Assembly: GCA_933228675.1 (NCBI GenBank)
Contig: OW121743.1
Span: forward strand, 88,457,438 to 88,521,437
Origin: Stomorhina lunata
Taxonomy: Eukaryota; Arthropoda; Insecta; Diptera; Rhiniidae
Reading direction: 5' to 3'
DNA length: 64,000 nucleotides
Part shown: in pieces, positions 24,357-36,148 of the stretch
Position numbering within the stretch: the first letter of the stretch is position 1
Layout: the number at the start of each line of letters is the position of its first letter
Program-made: the position numbers and the translations under genes
The notes under the pieces: model-generated
The model's input: the letters and a program-made list of their open reading frames with translations, nothing else
Database searches by the model: none
What the model was told of the DNA's origin: nothing

Positions 24357-25551
24357 TTTTTTTTTCAATAAATTACAAAACTTTGTAAAATTTGCAAAAA
24401 AAAAGAACATGTGTAATTTATACGTAATTAGTTGCGTGTCAAATTGAAAGTTTTGTATAAATAGCTTTGACTTTTTTTATTAATTATAAAAACGTTTTGT
24501 ATACAAATATTTAAATTCTTTTTATTACAATGATATTTTTACATTTTTTAAATAAAACAACAAATAAACACGTTTTAAAGATTCCATGGCTCTACTTTTA
24601 GTTATATTGATGTAATCAATTGTTTGAAAAAAATATGAAAATTAATAATTTTTTTAAATCATTAAAAATTGTTATAGCTTGTTTTTTATATTAATAACTA
24701 GAATAATTAAATTTTGATCAATTTGAAATTTAAAAGATTTTTATAGCAACTTTTCACTATTAGAATTAAATTGAGATATATTTGATAAAATAAACATTTA
24801 TTGTTTTTAATTGATAAAATTAAATAACAATCAATTAAAGGTATCATTCCATAAGCTATTACTCGTAGTGTAAAAGTAGAAAGAATTTTCCAGAAATTTA
24901 AAAATTTGTATTGGTAATTAAAAAAAATGTCCACTGGACAATTTTCAATATAGAAAAGTCTTAAGACAGACAAGCACGGGAACAGACATAATATTAAACT
25001 AAACTAGGGTTATTGACTTAGTCATATATATACTAGATGTATATATAATTTGTTGATTTAACAGCTGGTAGGATGAAAATATTTACAAATTTTCAAAACA
25101 TTAAAAAAAAAAAATATTGAAACCATCTTTGTATTGATTATTCAAAATAATATGTTTATACAAAAATACTTTGTTTTGAAGTTGTTTGTCAAGCGTGGCT
25201 TAATTATAAAGTTAAATATTTATGATAACATTTGGGTATTCAGTAGCGAATATCTATACAAAACTGCACAGTGCGTGCATTCAAAAATTTTTATAAATTT
25301 TAATATAATTTTACTTTCTGGAAAATGAATTGTTTTTGATTACAATTAAATACAGTCCATTATTATCAATGATGTTTGCCATATTTCGGGTAACCTCATA
25401 ATTCCCCAGTTTTTGAACTTGTATAGTTTATCGTCAAAAAACTAAAAGGTATGTTTTTTTTAATAAGTGTATAGCGTGGTGGAATGCACCACCTTTTCGA
25501 TTGACAAATTCTGACCGAATACACTTAAATTACATTTAACTTAAATTATTT
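24357..25551. other. AT-rich stretch without recognised gene
   Basis: There are only low-complexity open frames. No repeat family or RNA was recognised. Confidence 0.4.
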
Positions 25552-26343
25552 TTATTCCCTTCACCACCATAGGCGGAAAGGGTATTATAAGTTTGTGCTG
25601 ATGTTTGTAACGCATAGAAATATTTGTCTTAGACCCACCTTTTAGTATACCAATAGGCTTAGAATCACTTTCGAGTCGATTTAGCGATGTCCGTCCGTCC
25701 GTCTGGCTGGACCCCCATGTAAACATTGTAATCAAACTACAGGTCGCAATTCTAAAGATAATTTGATGAAATTTGGCACAGATCATTTTTTGATAATGGG
25801 ACCATGGCTATTGAATTTGGTCAAAATCAGTTCATTATTTATGGTACCTCCCATAGGTCCCACTTCCCGGAATTGCTATATTGGCCACAAATATCAATAT
25901 TTTTTCATGAAATTTAAAACAAATACTGCTTAAGTCAACTAAAATCACTGTACCAAATTTCGTTGAAATCGGTCCACATTTGACCATAGCTCCCATACAA
26001 ATTCTTCTTTAAAAACGCACTAAATGAGACAAAAAATCACTAAAACACTCTTAAATCTAAAGATAATGGAAATTTTGAGTCTATTTTTTGCATACATAAT
26101 TTTTGTAACAACTGTAATCAATTTGCCAAATTTCGAGATAATCGGTCCACATTTGACCCTAGCTCTCATATAAGTCCAAATGACGGAAACAGATTGAATA
26201 TATAAGTTTTGAGAAAATGTTTGTATGATGGCAAAATTTAGCAAATATTTGTCTTTACACAGGAAAAATAACACCTTTGACCTTAGTGGTGAAGGGTATC
26301 GTATGGTCGGCTTGACCGACTATATCGCTTTCTTACTTGTTTT
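25552..26343 (+). repeat. Dispersed repeat DR1, full length
   Basis: It runs from CCCTTCACCACCATAGGCGG to GACTATATCGCTTTCTTACT plus TGTTTTA. It contains the GTCCGTCCGTCTGGCTGG tract and several 'cggtccacatttgaccatag' phrases. The start and the end (ACCTTAGTGGTGAAGGGTAT) are inverted relative to each other. Confidence 0.85.
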
Positions 26344-26573
26344 ATGTGTGCTGGTCCCCTAAGTACAAAAACACCAGAAATTTTTTATTTTTTCCTCAAT
26401 TTTTTGTTAGCTTTTTCTAATATTTGATATTTTTATAAAGATTGTCCTAATTAGTTAACTATATCTTAAGAACTACTTGTTTTATCATTTTTAATCGCCT
26501 GTTAAGAATTTTTTGAATCTACATATTTTGTTTCGATTTGCGCTTCTGCCATCTTTTGGCAGAAATTGTTAAT

Positions 26574-27352
26574 TATACCCTTCACCACCATAGGTGGAAA
26601 GGTATTATAAGTTTGTGCTGATGTATGTAACCTATAGAAATATTTGTCTTAGTTTAGGCTTAGAATCACTTTCTGAGTCGATTAAGCGATGTCACTCCGT
26701 TCGGCCGACCGTCTGGCTGGACGGCTGGCTGGCTGGACCCCCATGTAAACCATGTAATCAAAGAACAGGTCGCAATTCTAAAGATAATTTGATGAAATTT
26801 GGCACAGATCATTCTTTGGATAGTGGGACCATGGCTATTGAAATTCGTCGAAATCGGTCCATTATTTATAGTACCTCCCATAGGTCCCACTTCCCGGAAT
26901 TGATATATTGGCCACAAATATCAATATTTTTTCATGAAATTTAAAACAAATACTGCTTATGTAAACCAAAATCACTGTACCAAATTCACATTTGACCATA
27001 GCTTCCATACAAACTCTTCTTTCAAAACGCACTAAATGAGTCAAAAGCCACTAAAACGCTCGTAAATCTGAAGATAATGGGAGTTTTAAGTTTATTTTTG
27101 GCATACATAATTTTTGTCATTGTAATCAATTTGCTAAATTTCATGATATTCAGTCCACATTTGACCCTAGCTCTCATATAAGTCCAAATGACGGAAACAG
27201 CTTAAATATATAAGTTTTGAGACAATATTTGTATGATGGCAAAATTAAGCAATTATTTGTCCTTATACGGGAAAAAGAACACCTTTGACCTTAGTGGTAA
27301 AGGGTATCGCATGGTCGGGCTTGACCTACTATAGTACTTTCTTACTTGTTTT
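26574..27352 (+). repeat. Dispersed repeat DR1, full length
   Basis: TATACCCTTCACCACCATAG at the left and ACCTACTATAGTACTTTCTT then ACTTGTTTTT at the right. It is a close relative of the copy 230 bp upstream, in the same orientation. Confidence 0.85.
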
Positions 27353-27409
27353 TAATTGTATTTTACAGTTTTCATAATTCAAAATTTTCTGATTATATGT
27401 ATATCACAA

Positions 27410-29118
27410 CTTTTTGTACAGAAAATTTTATAGAGAATCATTTTTAAGATACAAATTTTTTATTGAAAATTTTTATAGAGAAAATTTTTCGAGACAAAAA
27501 TTTTATACAGAAAATTTTCCATTCAAGACAAAATTTTTATTAGAAACTTTTTTTAAACAAAAATTACATAGAAAATTTTTTCGAGACAAAAATTTTATAT
27601 AGAAAATTTTTTCAGACAAAAATATTGAATTGACAATTTTTTCTTGAAAAAAAATTTTTATAGAAATTTTTTCGTGAAAAAAATTTTTTATTGGAAGTTC
27701 TTCGAGACAAAAATTTTATAACAAAAATTTTTGAGACAAAAGTTTTATACTAAAAAATTCTCCATTCAAGACAAGAATTTTATGTAGAAAATTTTTTCCA
27801 AATAAAAATTTTTCGAGAAAAAATTTTATACAGAAAATTTTCCATTCAGGACAAAATTTTTATTAGAAACTTTTTTTAAATAAAAATTACATAGAACATT
27901 TTTTCGAGACAAAAATTTTATATAGAAAATTTTTTCAGACAAAAATATTGAATAGACAATTTTTTCTTGAAAAAATTTTTTTTTAGAAATTTTTTCGTGA
28001 AAAAAATTTTTTATTGCAAGTTTTTCGAGACAAAAATTTTATAACAAAAATTTTTGAGACAAAAGTTTCATACTAAAAAATTCTCCATTCAAGACAAGAA
28101 TTTTATGTAGAAAATTTTTTCCAAATAAAAATTTTTCGAGAAAAAATTTTATACAGAAAATTTTCCATTCAGGACAAAATTTTTATTAGAAACTTTTTTT
28201 AAACAAAAATTACATAGAACATTTTTTCGAGACAAAAATTTTATATAGAAAATTTTTTCAGACAAAAATATTGAATAGACAATTTTTTCTTGAAAAAAAT
28301 TTTTTTTAGAAATTTTTTCGTGAAAAAAATTTTTTATTGCAAGTTTTTCGAGACAAAAATTTTATAACAAAAATTTTTGAGACAAAAGTTTTATACTAAA
28401 AAATTCTCCATTCAAGACAAGAATTTTATGTAGAAAATTTTTTCCAAATAAAATTTTTTCGAGAAAAAATTTTATACAGAAAATTTTCCATTCAGGACAA
28501 AATTTTTATTAAAAACTTTTTTTAAACAAAAATTACATAGAACATTTTTTCGAGACAAAAATTTTATATAGAAAATTTTTTCAGACAAAAATATTGAATA
28601 GACAATTTTTTCTTGAAAAAATTTTTTTTTAGAAATTTTTTCGTGAAAAAAATTTTTTATTGCAAGTTTTTCGAGACAAAAATTTTATAACAAAAATTTT
28701 TGAGACAAAAGTTTTATACTAAAAAATTCTCCATTCAAGACAAGAATTTTATATAGAAAATTTTTTCCAAATAAAAAAATTTTTTCCAAAAAGAAAAATT
28801 TTCGAGACAAAAATTTTATAAACAAAATTTTTCAAAAAATGTATATAGAAAATATTATACAGGACATTTGATATACTTTGAAAAATTTTATATAATAAAA
28901 TGTTTTGAGACAAAAATTTGATATAAAAAAAACAAAAATGTTCCATATGAGACAAACATTTTTCATAGAAAATTTTCCATTCGAGAAAAAAATTTTATAT
29001 AGAAAATTTTTTCGAGACAAAAATTTTATAAAAAAAATTTTTAAATACAAAACTTTAATAAAAAATTATTTTTCAAGGCAAAAATTTTATAAAGAAAATT
29101 TTTTCAATACAAAAATTT
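27410..29118. repeat. AT-rich satellite with 323 bp higher-order repeat
   Basis: The basic unit is about 30 bp with AAAATTTTATATAGAAAATT and CGAGACAAAAATTT. Superimposed is a 323 bp period: 'ttttatacagaaaattttcc' starts at 27501, 27824, 28147 and 28470. 'aatattgaat' starts at 27621, 27944, 28267 and 28590. The right end (28790-29118) is disordered. Open frames here are meaningless. Confidence 0.9.
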
Positions 29119-29125
29119 ACAAAGT

Positions 29126-29697
29126 GGAAGAGTAGCTTAAGTCGACATAAGAGAAAATTGAGTTAAGGCGTTTATTGCATTACAGAAGATAAGGCGCTTA
29201 AATGTGTTTAGTCCGTTTAAAAAAATTCGGGTTTTTGTCAATGTTATGTTTTCTGAATCAATAATGGATTGATCAAAACAACTTATGTACACATATTTTT
29301 GTGTATATATTTGTATTTTTCTTTCATCATATAACGATTTCGCTTAACTTCACTAAGCTGTATAAATATTGGCCCTTAAAAAATAAAGTCATTATTTTCA
29401 AACAACTTATGTTAACAAAAAACTACACAATATATACTTTTTATTTAAACAGAACCGCTTAAAGTTACTTAAGGTCTAGTTCAACGCAAATTTCAGTTTC
29501 GAAAAAGAGCTTAAGTAGAAAAAACGTAAAATCTTCTGAATTTAACAATATTTTGTTCAAATATTCATCCTTCTTCTCTAATAACCATGCTACCAATATA
29601 TTAATTCATAAATTATTCGCAGAAATCAAGCAGAAGAAAAGTTACACAAAATGGATGATATCTCAAAACTTCAAGTTTCGACTTAAGCTATTCTTCC
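29126..29697. mobile_element. MITE-A, second copy (572 bp)
   Basis: The terminal repeats GGAAGAGTAGCTTAAGTCGA and TCGACTTAAGCTATTCTTCC differ at one position. The interior phrases 'tgtgtttagtccgtttaaa' and 'gatcaaaacaacttatgtac' match 5123-5658. It sits at the edge of the 323 bp satellite. Confidence 0.75.
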
Positions 29698-30801
29698 ATA
29701 TTACCACAGATATATAGAAAATAAAGAATAAAATCATAATTAACTGGTGCAAATACGAAAGAACCAATTTATGATAAAGTTCAAATAGTTTACTGAAATA
29801 TAGGCGTGGCGTTGTATTTTTTCGCCTATTTTATTAGGGAAGATTGTGATTAAATTTAAAAAATTTTTAAATTACTCATTTAAAGGGACAACCTTTTTTG
29901 CAAAAATTTTAACGTATCTTTGTAACTACGTATTCGAATATATTAAACTGTATATCGTTAGGAAGACTATACATAATTAAAAATTATTAAAAAAAATTTA
30001 ATTTTCTTTAAATTTTTAAATTTTCCTTTATCATAGTTAATCTGCTCAATAATTTTGTATATTGTTAAATAAATTTTATTGAATTTACTTTAAATTTTCC
30101 ATTTAACTTCAATGAATCCAATTAAAGTTAAACGTTACCGTTTACTAATGATTTAAAATATTTCTAACTTGCAATTAGGGCCCACAAAAAAAATGTTAGT
30201 TATCACATTTCGAAAAATTAAAGCGATTATAGAATTTAACACAAAATGAAAATAATTACAGAAAATGTCATTAAAGAGTAATTAAATTAAATGAAAAACT
30301 TAGCGAAAAAATTAAGGGTTAAATATAAGCAAATAAATCAGTATTCGAGTCATTTGTGTTGCAATTTCAAATTCGCATTTAAAATTTAATTTCATTTTGA
30401 TTTTCAATATTTTTTTTTTTACTTTGAATTTTAAAATTTTTTGTCACATTAAAAAACACGCAAAGTTAAATTGTTGTAGAAAAGCAATAAAATAATAATA
30501 AACATGAAAACAATTTAATAATTACAAATTAAACAAATAATAAATAATAAAAAAAAAATTAAGAAAATTTAAGAAGATGAGGAAATACAACAAATAAACA
30601 TTTAATTATTATTTGTATGTTTGTATTTAATTGTTAATATAAAAATAAATCAAAAACAATTTATATGGTACGAAAAGGTTAATGATAATGATAATCAAAT
30701 GATGTTTTAAAAAATGTGTCATTTTTTGACCGATAAGAATATTAAATAATATTTTTGTGTACGCTACATTAATGTAGGTGGTAATATGTATTTTAAACAC
30801 G
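29698..30801. other. AT-rich stretch without recognised gene
   Basis: The sequence is extremely AT-rich and has no repeat boundary or exon that could be supported. Confidence 0.4.
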
Positions 30802-30869
30802 TTTTTCGAATCACTATATAACATGACTGATAGATCTCAATCAGTCATGTTATATAGTGGTTCGAAAAA
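30802..30869. repeat. 28-29 bp inverted repeat (hairpin)
   Basis: The arm ATCACTATATAACATGACTG is mirrored with a single mismatch across a loop of about 10 nt (TAGATCTCAA), and the arms extend to TTTTTCGAA. It could form a stable hairpin or cruciform. Confidence 0.8.
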
Positions 30870-30880
30870 AAGTTGAGTCA

Positions 30881-31341
30881 GTCACCCTCTAGGATTAAAG
30901 ATAATGTAAAAATAATTCTACAATTTTTTTTTATTTTTGTACCACGCCTACAAATACCGCTCTTTTTTAATTTTGTTAACTGTGTCGCCATCTTTAGTCT
31001 GATCATAACACTTTATATATCTGTGTTCATGGCTCCGTAAGGTCTACATTTTTCTCTTTGATAGTTTTTTACTACCACATCAATTTCTAGTCATAATTTT
31101 TTAAAATTCAAATCGTACCCATCCTAATCGAATCGAGTACAAATCTAAAATTATGACTATAAATTGACGTGGTACTAAAAAACTATCAAAGAGAGAAATG
31201 TAGCCCTGACTGAGCAGCGAACACCGATCGCAAATGGCGACACAGTGAACAAAATACTAAAACGGCGATATTTGTAGGCGTGGTAAAAAATAAAAAAAAA
31301 TTAGAATTGCTTTAACATTATCTTTAATCCTAGGGGGTGAC
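30881..31341. mobile_element. ~460 bp fully palindromic MITE
   Basis: GTCACCCTCTAGGATTAAAG at the left is mirrored at the right end. Similarity continues through 'accacgcctacaaat', 'tgtgtcgccat', 'ctttgatagttttttac' and 'agtcataatttt' to the middle near 31115. The arms are about 220 bp. It has no coding capacity. Confidence 0.8.
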
Positions 31342-31608
31342 TGGGGTGACTGTAGTTGTTAGATAAAGTTTTTATCTTATTACTGTGCTAACACTTTCTC
31401 TAAAAATTAACAATTATGAAATATTTTTATTAATTTTTTAATTGAATCCTTTATTAATGTATTTGCATATATATTTAATTGACTTTTTTGAATGGCAGTA
31501 CTCCTCATTAATGTGTGCTTTAAACATTTTCGAAAGGAAATGGATCCATAAATATTAAGCAACATACAAAAAAAACAGACGCGAACATTTTTTTTTTATA
31601 TTTATAGA

Positions 31609-31930
31609 ATATCGAAAAACTATCAAACAATCGTCAAATAATCATCAAACAATCATCAGTCAATCGTGAAAAAACTATCGAACAATCATTAAAAATCATT
31701 AAACAGTCGTCAGTCAATCATTAAACAACCATCAATCAATCGTTAAAAAAATCATCAAACTACTGTCATAAAATAGATAGTTAATCGTGAAATAATTATC
31801 AAAAAATCATTAAAAATCTTCAAACAGTCATCAGTCAATCAAACCACTGTCAAACAATCGTCAAACAACCATCAAATAATCTTGAAAAATATTCAAACAA
31901 TCGCCAGTCAAACTACTATCAAACACCAAT
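31609..31930 (+). repeat. Degenerate ~11 bp repeat (CAAACAATCRT)
   Basis: Successive phrases such as CAAACAATCGT, CAAATAATCAT, CAAACAATCAT and CAGTCAATCGT follow one another at about 11 bp, with drift. It has no function that can be read. Confidence 0.7.
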
Positions 31931-32023
31931 CATACTACCAATATTCGTGCATCCGTTTTAATATTTTAGATAAATCAAAAAAAGAGGTCGTAAATGTGGG
32001 CATGATAAATTTTTCTTAATGTA

Positions 32024-33395
32024 TCAGGTGGTTAAATTTAAAGGGCCGATGTTGATTTTGAATAAAACACAAACTATTTAGGAAATTATTGTAATTTTAT
32101 TTTATTATGATATATTGGTATTACTCAATTATTCATGAAACAAAATATCGGCCAAATGGGCGCCGCGAGCACGGCGGCACACCTCCATCCGATGGTCCAA
32201 ATTTTCGATGACCCTGAGGCATAATGGAGGTTCTATGCCGTTAATGTGCCGAATTATCTCATCCTTTAGATCTTGAATTGTTGCTGGCTTATCGACTTAC
32301 ACCTTTTCTTTCAAATAACCCCAAAGAAAAAAGTCCAACGGTGTCAAATCACATGATCTTGACGGCCAATTGACATCGCCATTACGTGAGATAACACGGC
32401 CATTGCATTTGTTCCGCAAAAGAGCCATTGTTTCGTTAGCTGTGTGGCAAGTGGCACCGTCCTGCTGAAACCACATATCGCCCACATCCATATCTTCCAA
32501 TTCGGGCCATAAAAAGTTCGTTATCATCTCACGATAGCGAACACCATTCACAGTAACTGCCTGACCGGCCTCATTTTGGAAAAAATACGGCCCGATGATG
32601 CCGCCAGCCCATAAACTGCACCAAATACTCACTCTTTGTGGGTGCATTGGTTTTTCGACAATCACTCTTGGATTCTCATTCGCCCAAATGCGGCAATTCT
32701 GTTTATTGACGAATCCACTGAGGTAAAAATGTGCCTCATCACTGAAGATGATTTTCTTCGAAAATTGATCATCCACTGTTGCCATTTCTTGCCACCATTC
32801 TGCCCATTCACGACGTTTGGAATGGTCAAGAGGCTCTAGTTCTTGAGCCAATTGCACTTTGTAAGCGTGTAAATGCAAGTCTTTATGCATAATGTTGATC
32901 AACGACGAGCGTGAGAGGTGCAATTGTTGGGCACGACGACGAGTTGAGGTGGACGGCTCTTCAGCCACACTATCACGAACAGCAGCAATATTTTCTGCAG
33001 TACGAGCTGTACGAGCATGCACTGGTGTTCTCACATCTTCTACAGACCCGGTTTGCTCGAATTTTTCCACTATTTTTGCGATTGTACGCACATTTGGACG
33101 ATCAAATTGACCAAAAAAATCACGAAGTGCACAATATTCATTTTGATTTGAACGCCCATTTTCATAATAAGTCTGGATAACTTTAACACGAAGTGCACAA
33201 TATTTATTCATTTTGATTTGAACGCCCATTTTCATAATAAGTCTGGATAACTTTAACACGTTGTTGGATTGTGTATCTCTTAGCTTCAAATTGAGTAAGT
33301 CTGAAATAGAGAAATGTCAAATAAAATTCGGAAAAAAACTTGGCGTTTAGGTGTGGTTCACATTCAACATCGGCCCTTACAATTTAACCACCCTT
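32024..33395 (-). mobile_element. Mariner-like transposon, nearly full length (copy 1)
   Basis: Terminal inverted repeats of about 30 bp (GGTGGTTAAATT then AAGGGCCGATGTTGA) are flanked by TA on both sides. It is 1.37 kb long and encodes the broken transposase described separately. Two shorter copies lie at 47.7 and 49.0 kb. Confidence 0.88.
32140..33289 (-). pseudogene. Mariner-like transposase, inactivated
   Basis: The protein shows a helix-turn-helix N-terminal part and three catalytic aspartates: IFSDEAHF, WFQQDGATCH and SCDLTPLDFF. The last two are separated by 36 residues. Relative to the sibling at 49.1 kb, the ATG and next bases are lost (GAAGCTAAGAG where the sibling has ATGGAGAG). 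A 66-70 bp tandem duplication (33121-33186 and 33187-33256) doubles part of the DNA-binding region. A TAA at 32299-32297 (GTGTAAGTC against GTGTACGTC) cuts the last ~55 residues, which remain readable to about 32140. The catalytic triad itself is present. Confidence 0.88.
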
Positions 33396-33539
33396 TAGAA
33401 TCCTAACTTGGGCTAACAAAAATATTTAGAAAGAAAAAAATTTCTTCATTGGTCCAGCCGTTCTCAAGATATACAATCTTAAAGAAAAGGGAAATTTTAT
33501 CCCCAGTTTTCAATTCCAAGGTCCTCGTTGGTTCATTTT

Positions 33540-34745
33540 CAAAAAATTAAAAAAGCGAAAAACTATCCTATAGTATGAAAATATCCACATTTAAAACTTT
33601 AATTAATTGGGTTAAATCGTTTTCATCTTATATGGGAGAGGTCACGCCCGGTAACTCCTTATATACTGTAAAAATTAAAGAAAAATCGGTCGAATCTCAC
33701 CGGAGATTGTCTGGTACCGCGGGAGTCAGAAAGCCCCTATCTCCAGGCTGACTGTTGGTGTTGGCCCCTTTGTGGAGCATCGCGGGGGCTGTGGTTTAAT
33801 ACCCAAAGCGGGTAGAATGTGCGATACATTGCCTGTATCGTTCATTCGAATGTGGAGTTGCATTGCAGCCGGGTGCCGTACCCATAGACCGGCAGGAGTT
33901 TAGATAGTCTCCGCTCCTAACCAAGGGGGGAATCATGTCCAAACAACATGTTTCATGTTCAAACAATTGGTACTCTGAAATGTCAAAGTGTCATGCATGT
34001 CATATTTGCCATGCATGACAATTTTTCAAAGTAAGGGGGTGTTGGTAAACACTTAAAATATTCACCCGGTGCTTAGACCACCGTGGGGTAAGGCTAACAT
34101 AGCAGGTACCCACGTAAATCTGAAGTACAATCTGTAAAAATTTCAGAAAAATCGGTCCTCAGGGTCTTCCATGTTTGTCATTTTTAATATTTGTCTTATA
34201 TGGGAGGGGTCACGCCCACTTAAGATTTAAACAAAATTTAGCCTATTTTAAAACCTTAATATACTGCCAAAATTTCAGAAAAATCGGTCCGCTCGGTCAT
34301 CTATAATTGTTATTTTTAAGGGGGGAGGGGTCAAGCCTACATGAGATTTCTGAAAAAACCCTTGCCTATTTTCACCACCGGTCACACCTTTTTATAAAAG
34401 TAGGTCTGCAGGGTCGTCCATATTTGTAATTTTTAATATCTGATTTATATGTGATGTGTCACGATCACTTGAGATTTCAAAAAAAATCTGGCCTATTTTA
34501 TCCATCGGTCACACCTTAACATACTGTCAAAATTTCAGAAAAATCGAGCCTCTCGGTCACCTATATTTCTCATTTTCAATATTTGACTTATATGGGAGGG
34601 GTCACGCCCTCGTCGTATGGTGTGACCACCGGTCACACCATACGACACTGTCAAAATATCAGAAAAATCGGTCTGCTAGTTTCGGAGATCCTTCCCAAGA
34701 AACAACATACAAACAGAAAACAGACGCGAACATTTTTTTATAGAT
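33540..34745 (+). repeat. ~120-140 bp degenerate tandem repeat, interrupted
   Basis: Units contain 'tatatgggaggggtcacgcc', 'ctggcctattttatccaccg'-like and 'aatttcagaaaaatcggtc'. 'gtcacg' phrases occur near 33641, 34209, 34328, 34457 and 34590. A GC-richer block at 33700-34112 interrupts the series. It ends with 'acaaacagaaaacagacgcg', a phrase also seen at 31570. Confidence 0.6.
33700..34112. other. GC-richer block of unknown nature
   Basis: It starts near CCGGAGATTGTCTGGTACC and ends near GGTAAGGCTAACATAGCAGG. Its composition is clearly different from the flanks. No open frame, tRNA-like box pair or inverted repeat was convincing. It could be a 5' fragment of a retroelement inserted in the tandem repeat. 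Confidence 0.4.
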
Positions 34746-34749
34746 ACAG

Positions 34750-35360
34750 ATAAGAGGTTTGTTATACATACATAACTGATAGATTACAAAGAACTCACAT
34801 TTCATCCAAAATAACAAAGTGATATCTCTAAGAAAAACCTGTAAATTTGTTGAAAATTAGTCCATACGCTTATTGACTTTAATTGTGAAGGGTATCAAAT
34901 AATCGAGCTTGATCAACTGTAGCAGTCTCCTAATTGCTTTTTATCTTAAATTCCATTTGATTTGAATTATTATAATTAATTGCCATTTATTAAAATTTTA
35001 TTTATATCAAACATGATAATTTAAATGATTAAACATTTTTTTAAAACTAATTAAAAAATGTTCACACGATTTATTCAATATTTCAAAATTTAGTGGAGAA
35101 AATTTGTTTGGCAGTTGATAAACGTCATATGGGGATTTCCCTTTATTACAAATTCTGAACTTAGGTGCTAATGAAGCTGTTAAAAATTATAATATGTATA
35201 CAAAATGTATGTATATTTCAATTGTACTTACAATTTCAATGAAAGTTTATGTGTTTTTAATGAAATTTAATCAAATAATAGTTTGTTTCCTGATTATACA
35301 AAATTTAATTTCTTAAAAAAAATATTAGATTTCTTATTTATATGGGACCTTCTCCGAGAA
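34750..35360. other. AT-rich stretch without recognised gene
   Basis: Nothing supportable was seen here except a repeat scrap at its right end ('gggaccttctccgaga') shared with 21950. Confidence 0.35.
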
Positions 35361-35622
35361 CCGCCGTGATATAGCAGGTTAGTCATCCGCCTAGCATACC
35401 AGAAGTCCCAAGTTCGATCCCCGGTCAAGACCAACTTAAAAAAATAAATTTTCAAAAAAGCGGCGGTTCACCTTTTAACTCAGCTAGCCACTGGTTATTG
35501 AGTATTAGGCTATGTAAAACTTTTCTAGGTCCCTTTTAATGAGTCTAAAAATAGAATCAGATGCAGCTCATTGTCTGAGAGAAGTACCCCTTTGTTCCAA
35601 TTAAAATGTTGTCGTGGAATTA
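35361..35622 (+). mobile_element. tRNA-derived SINE, full length (copy 2)
   Basis: The head carries an A-box-like stretch (GTGATATAGCAGGTTAGTC) and a B box (AGTTCGATCCCC) about 40 bp apart, as in a tRNA gene. The body follows ('agcggcggttcacc', 'tattgagtattaggctatg') and the tail is 'gttgtcgtggaatta'. Two other copies lie at 9162 and 44172. It is non-coding and would depend on an unrelated LINE. Confidence 0.8.
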
Positions 35623-36148
35623 AATATACATTCTAGTGAGTAAAAAAAACGGGTTAGGACTAAAGGATTTAGATTAAATATAATGAAATAAATTAGATTT
35701 TCCTTAAAAATTGTTTTACCCCATAAAAACGTGAAAAACGAACTTGGGAAAAACGATTTTTATTTTTCTCAAAATTTCATTTTCACACACTAGGTCTCAT
35801 TGCTGAACTATTCCAAAAAATTAAGTAGAGACCAACATTTTTTAGATCTGTTTCTTAAATTCTTTTATATATTCTCAATATATTTTCCATTTTCAATCTG
35901 TGTGCTCCATTTTCTGGCTGTGTTTAGCGCTTTCATTTGAGTCTTAGTCTATCAAGGTCTTAATGCCTGAAATCAAAATTTTTCGAACAAAATTACGAAT
36001 TTTTAATCTCACCTTGTCCGATTTTGATGAAATTTTGTATACATATATTCTCCTAGCTCATACCATTTTTAAAAATTTTCAAAGTTTTGAATTCGGCTTT
36101 GGCTCAAATTTTATGACGGTTCAATATTAATTTTTCTTCAAGATTTTT
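35623..36148. other. AT-rich stretch, partly dispersed repeat
   Basis: It resembles the 21950-22200 region in places ('tttcacacactaggtct' against 'tttcacacagtttagg'). No gene was found. Confidence 0.35.

Noticed and set aside
31609..31930. Possible CRISPR-like regular repeat
   Set aside because: The unit is only about 11 bp, degenerate and without spacers, and the DNA is eukaryotic.
32636..33180. Plus-strand open frames opposite the mariner transposase
   Set aside because: They are antisense shadows. The minus frame carries the catalytic motifs.
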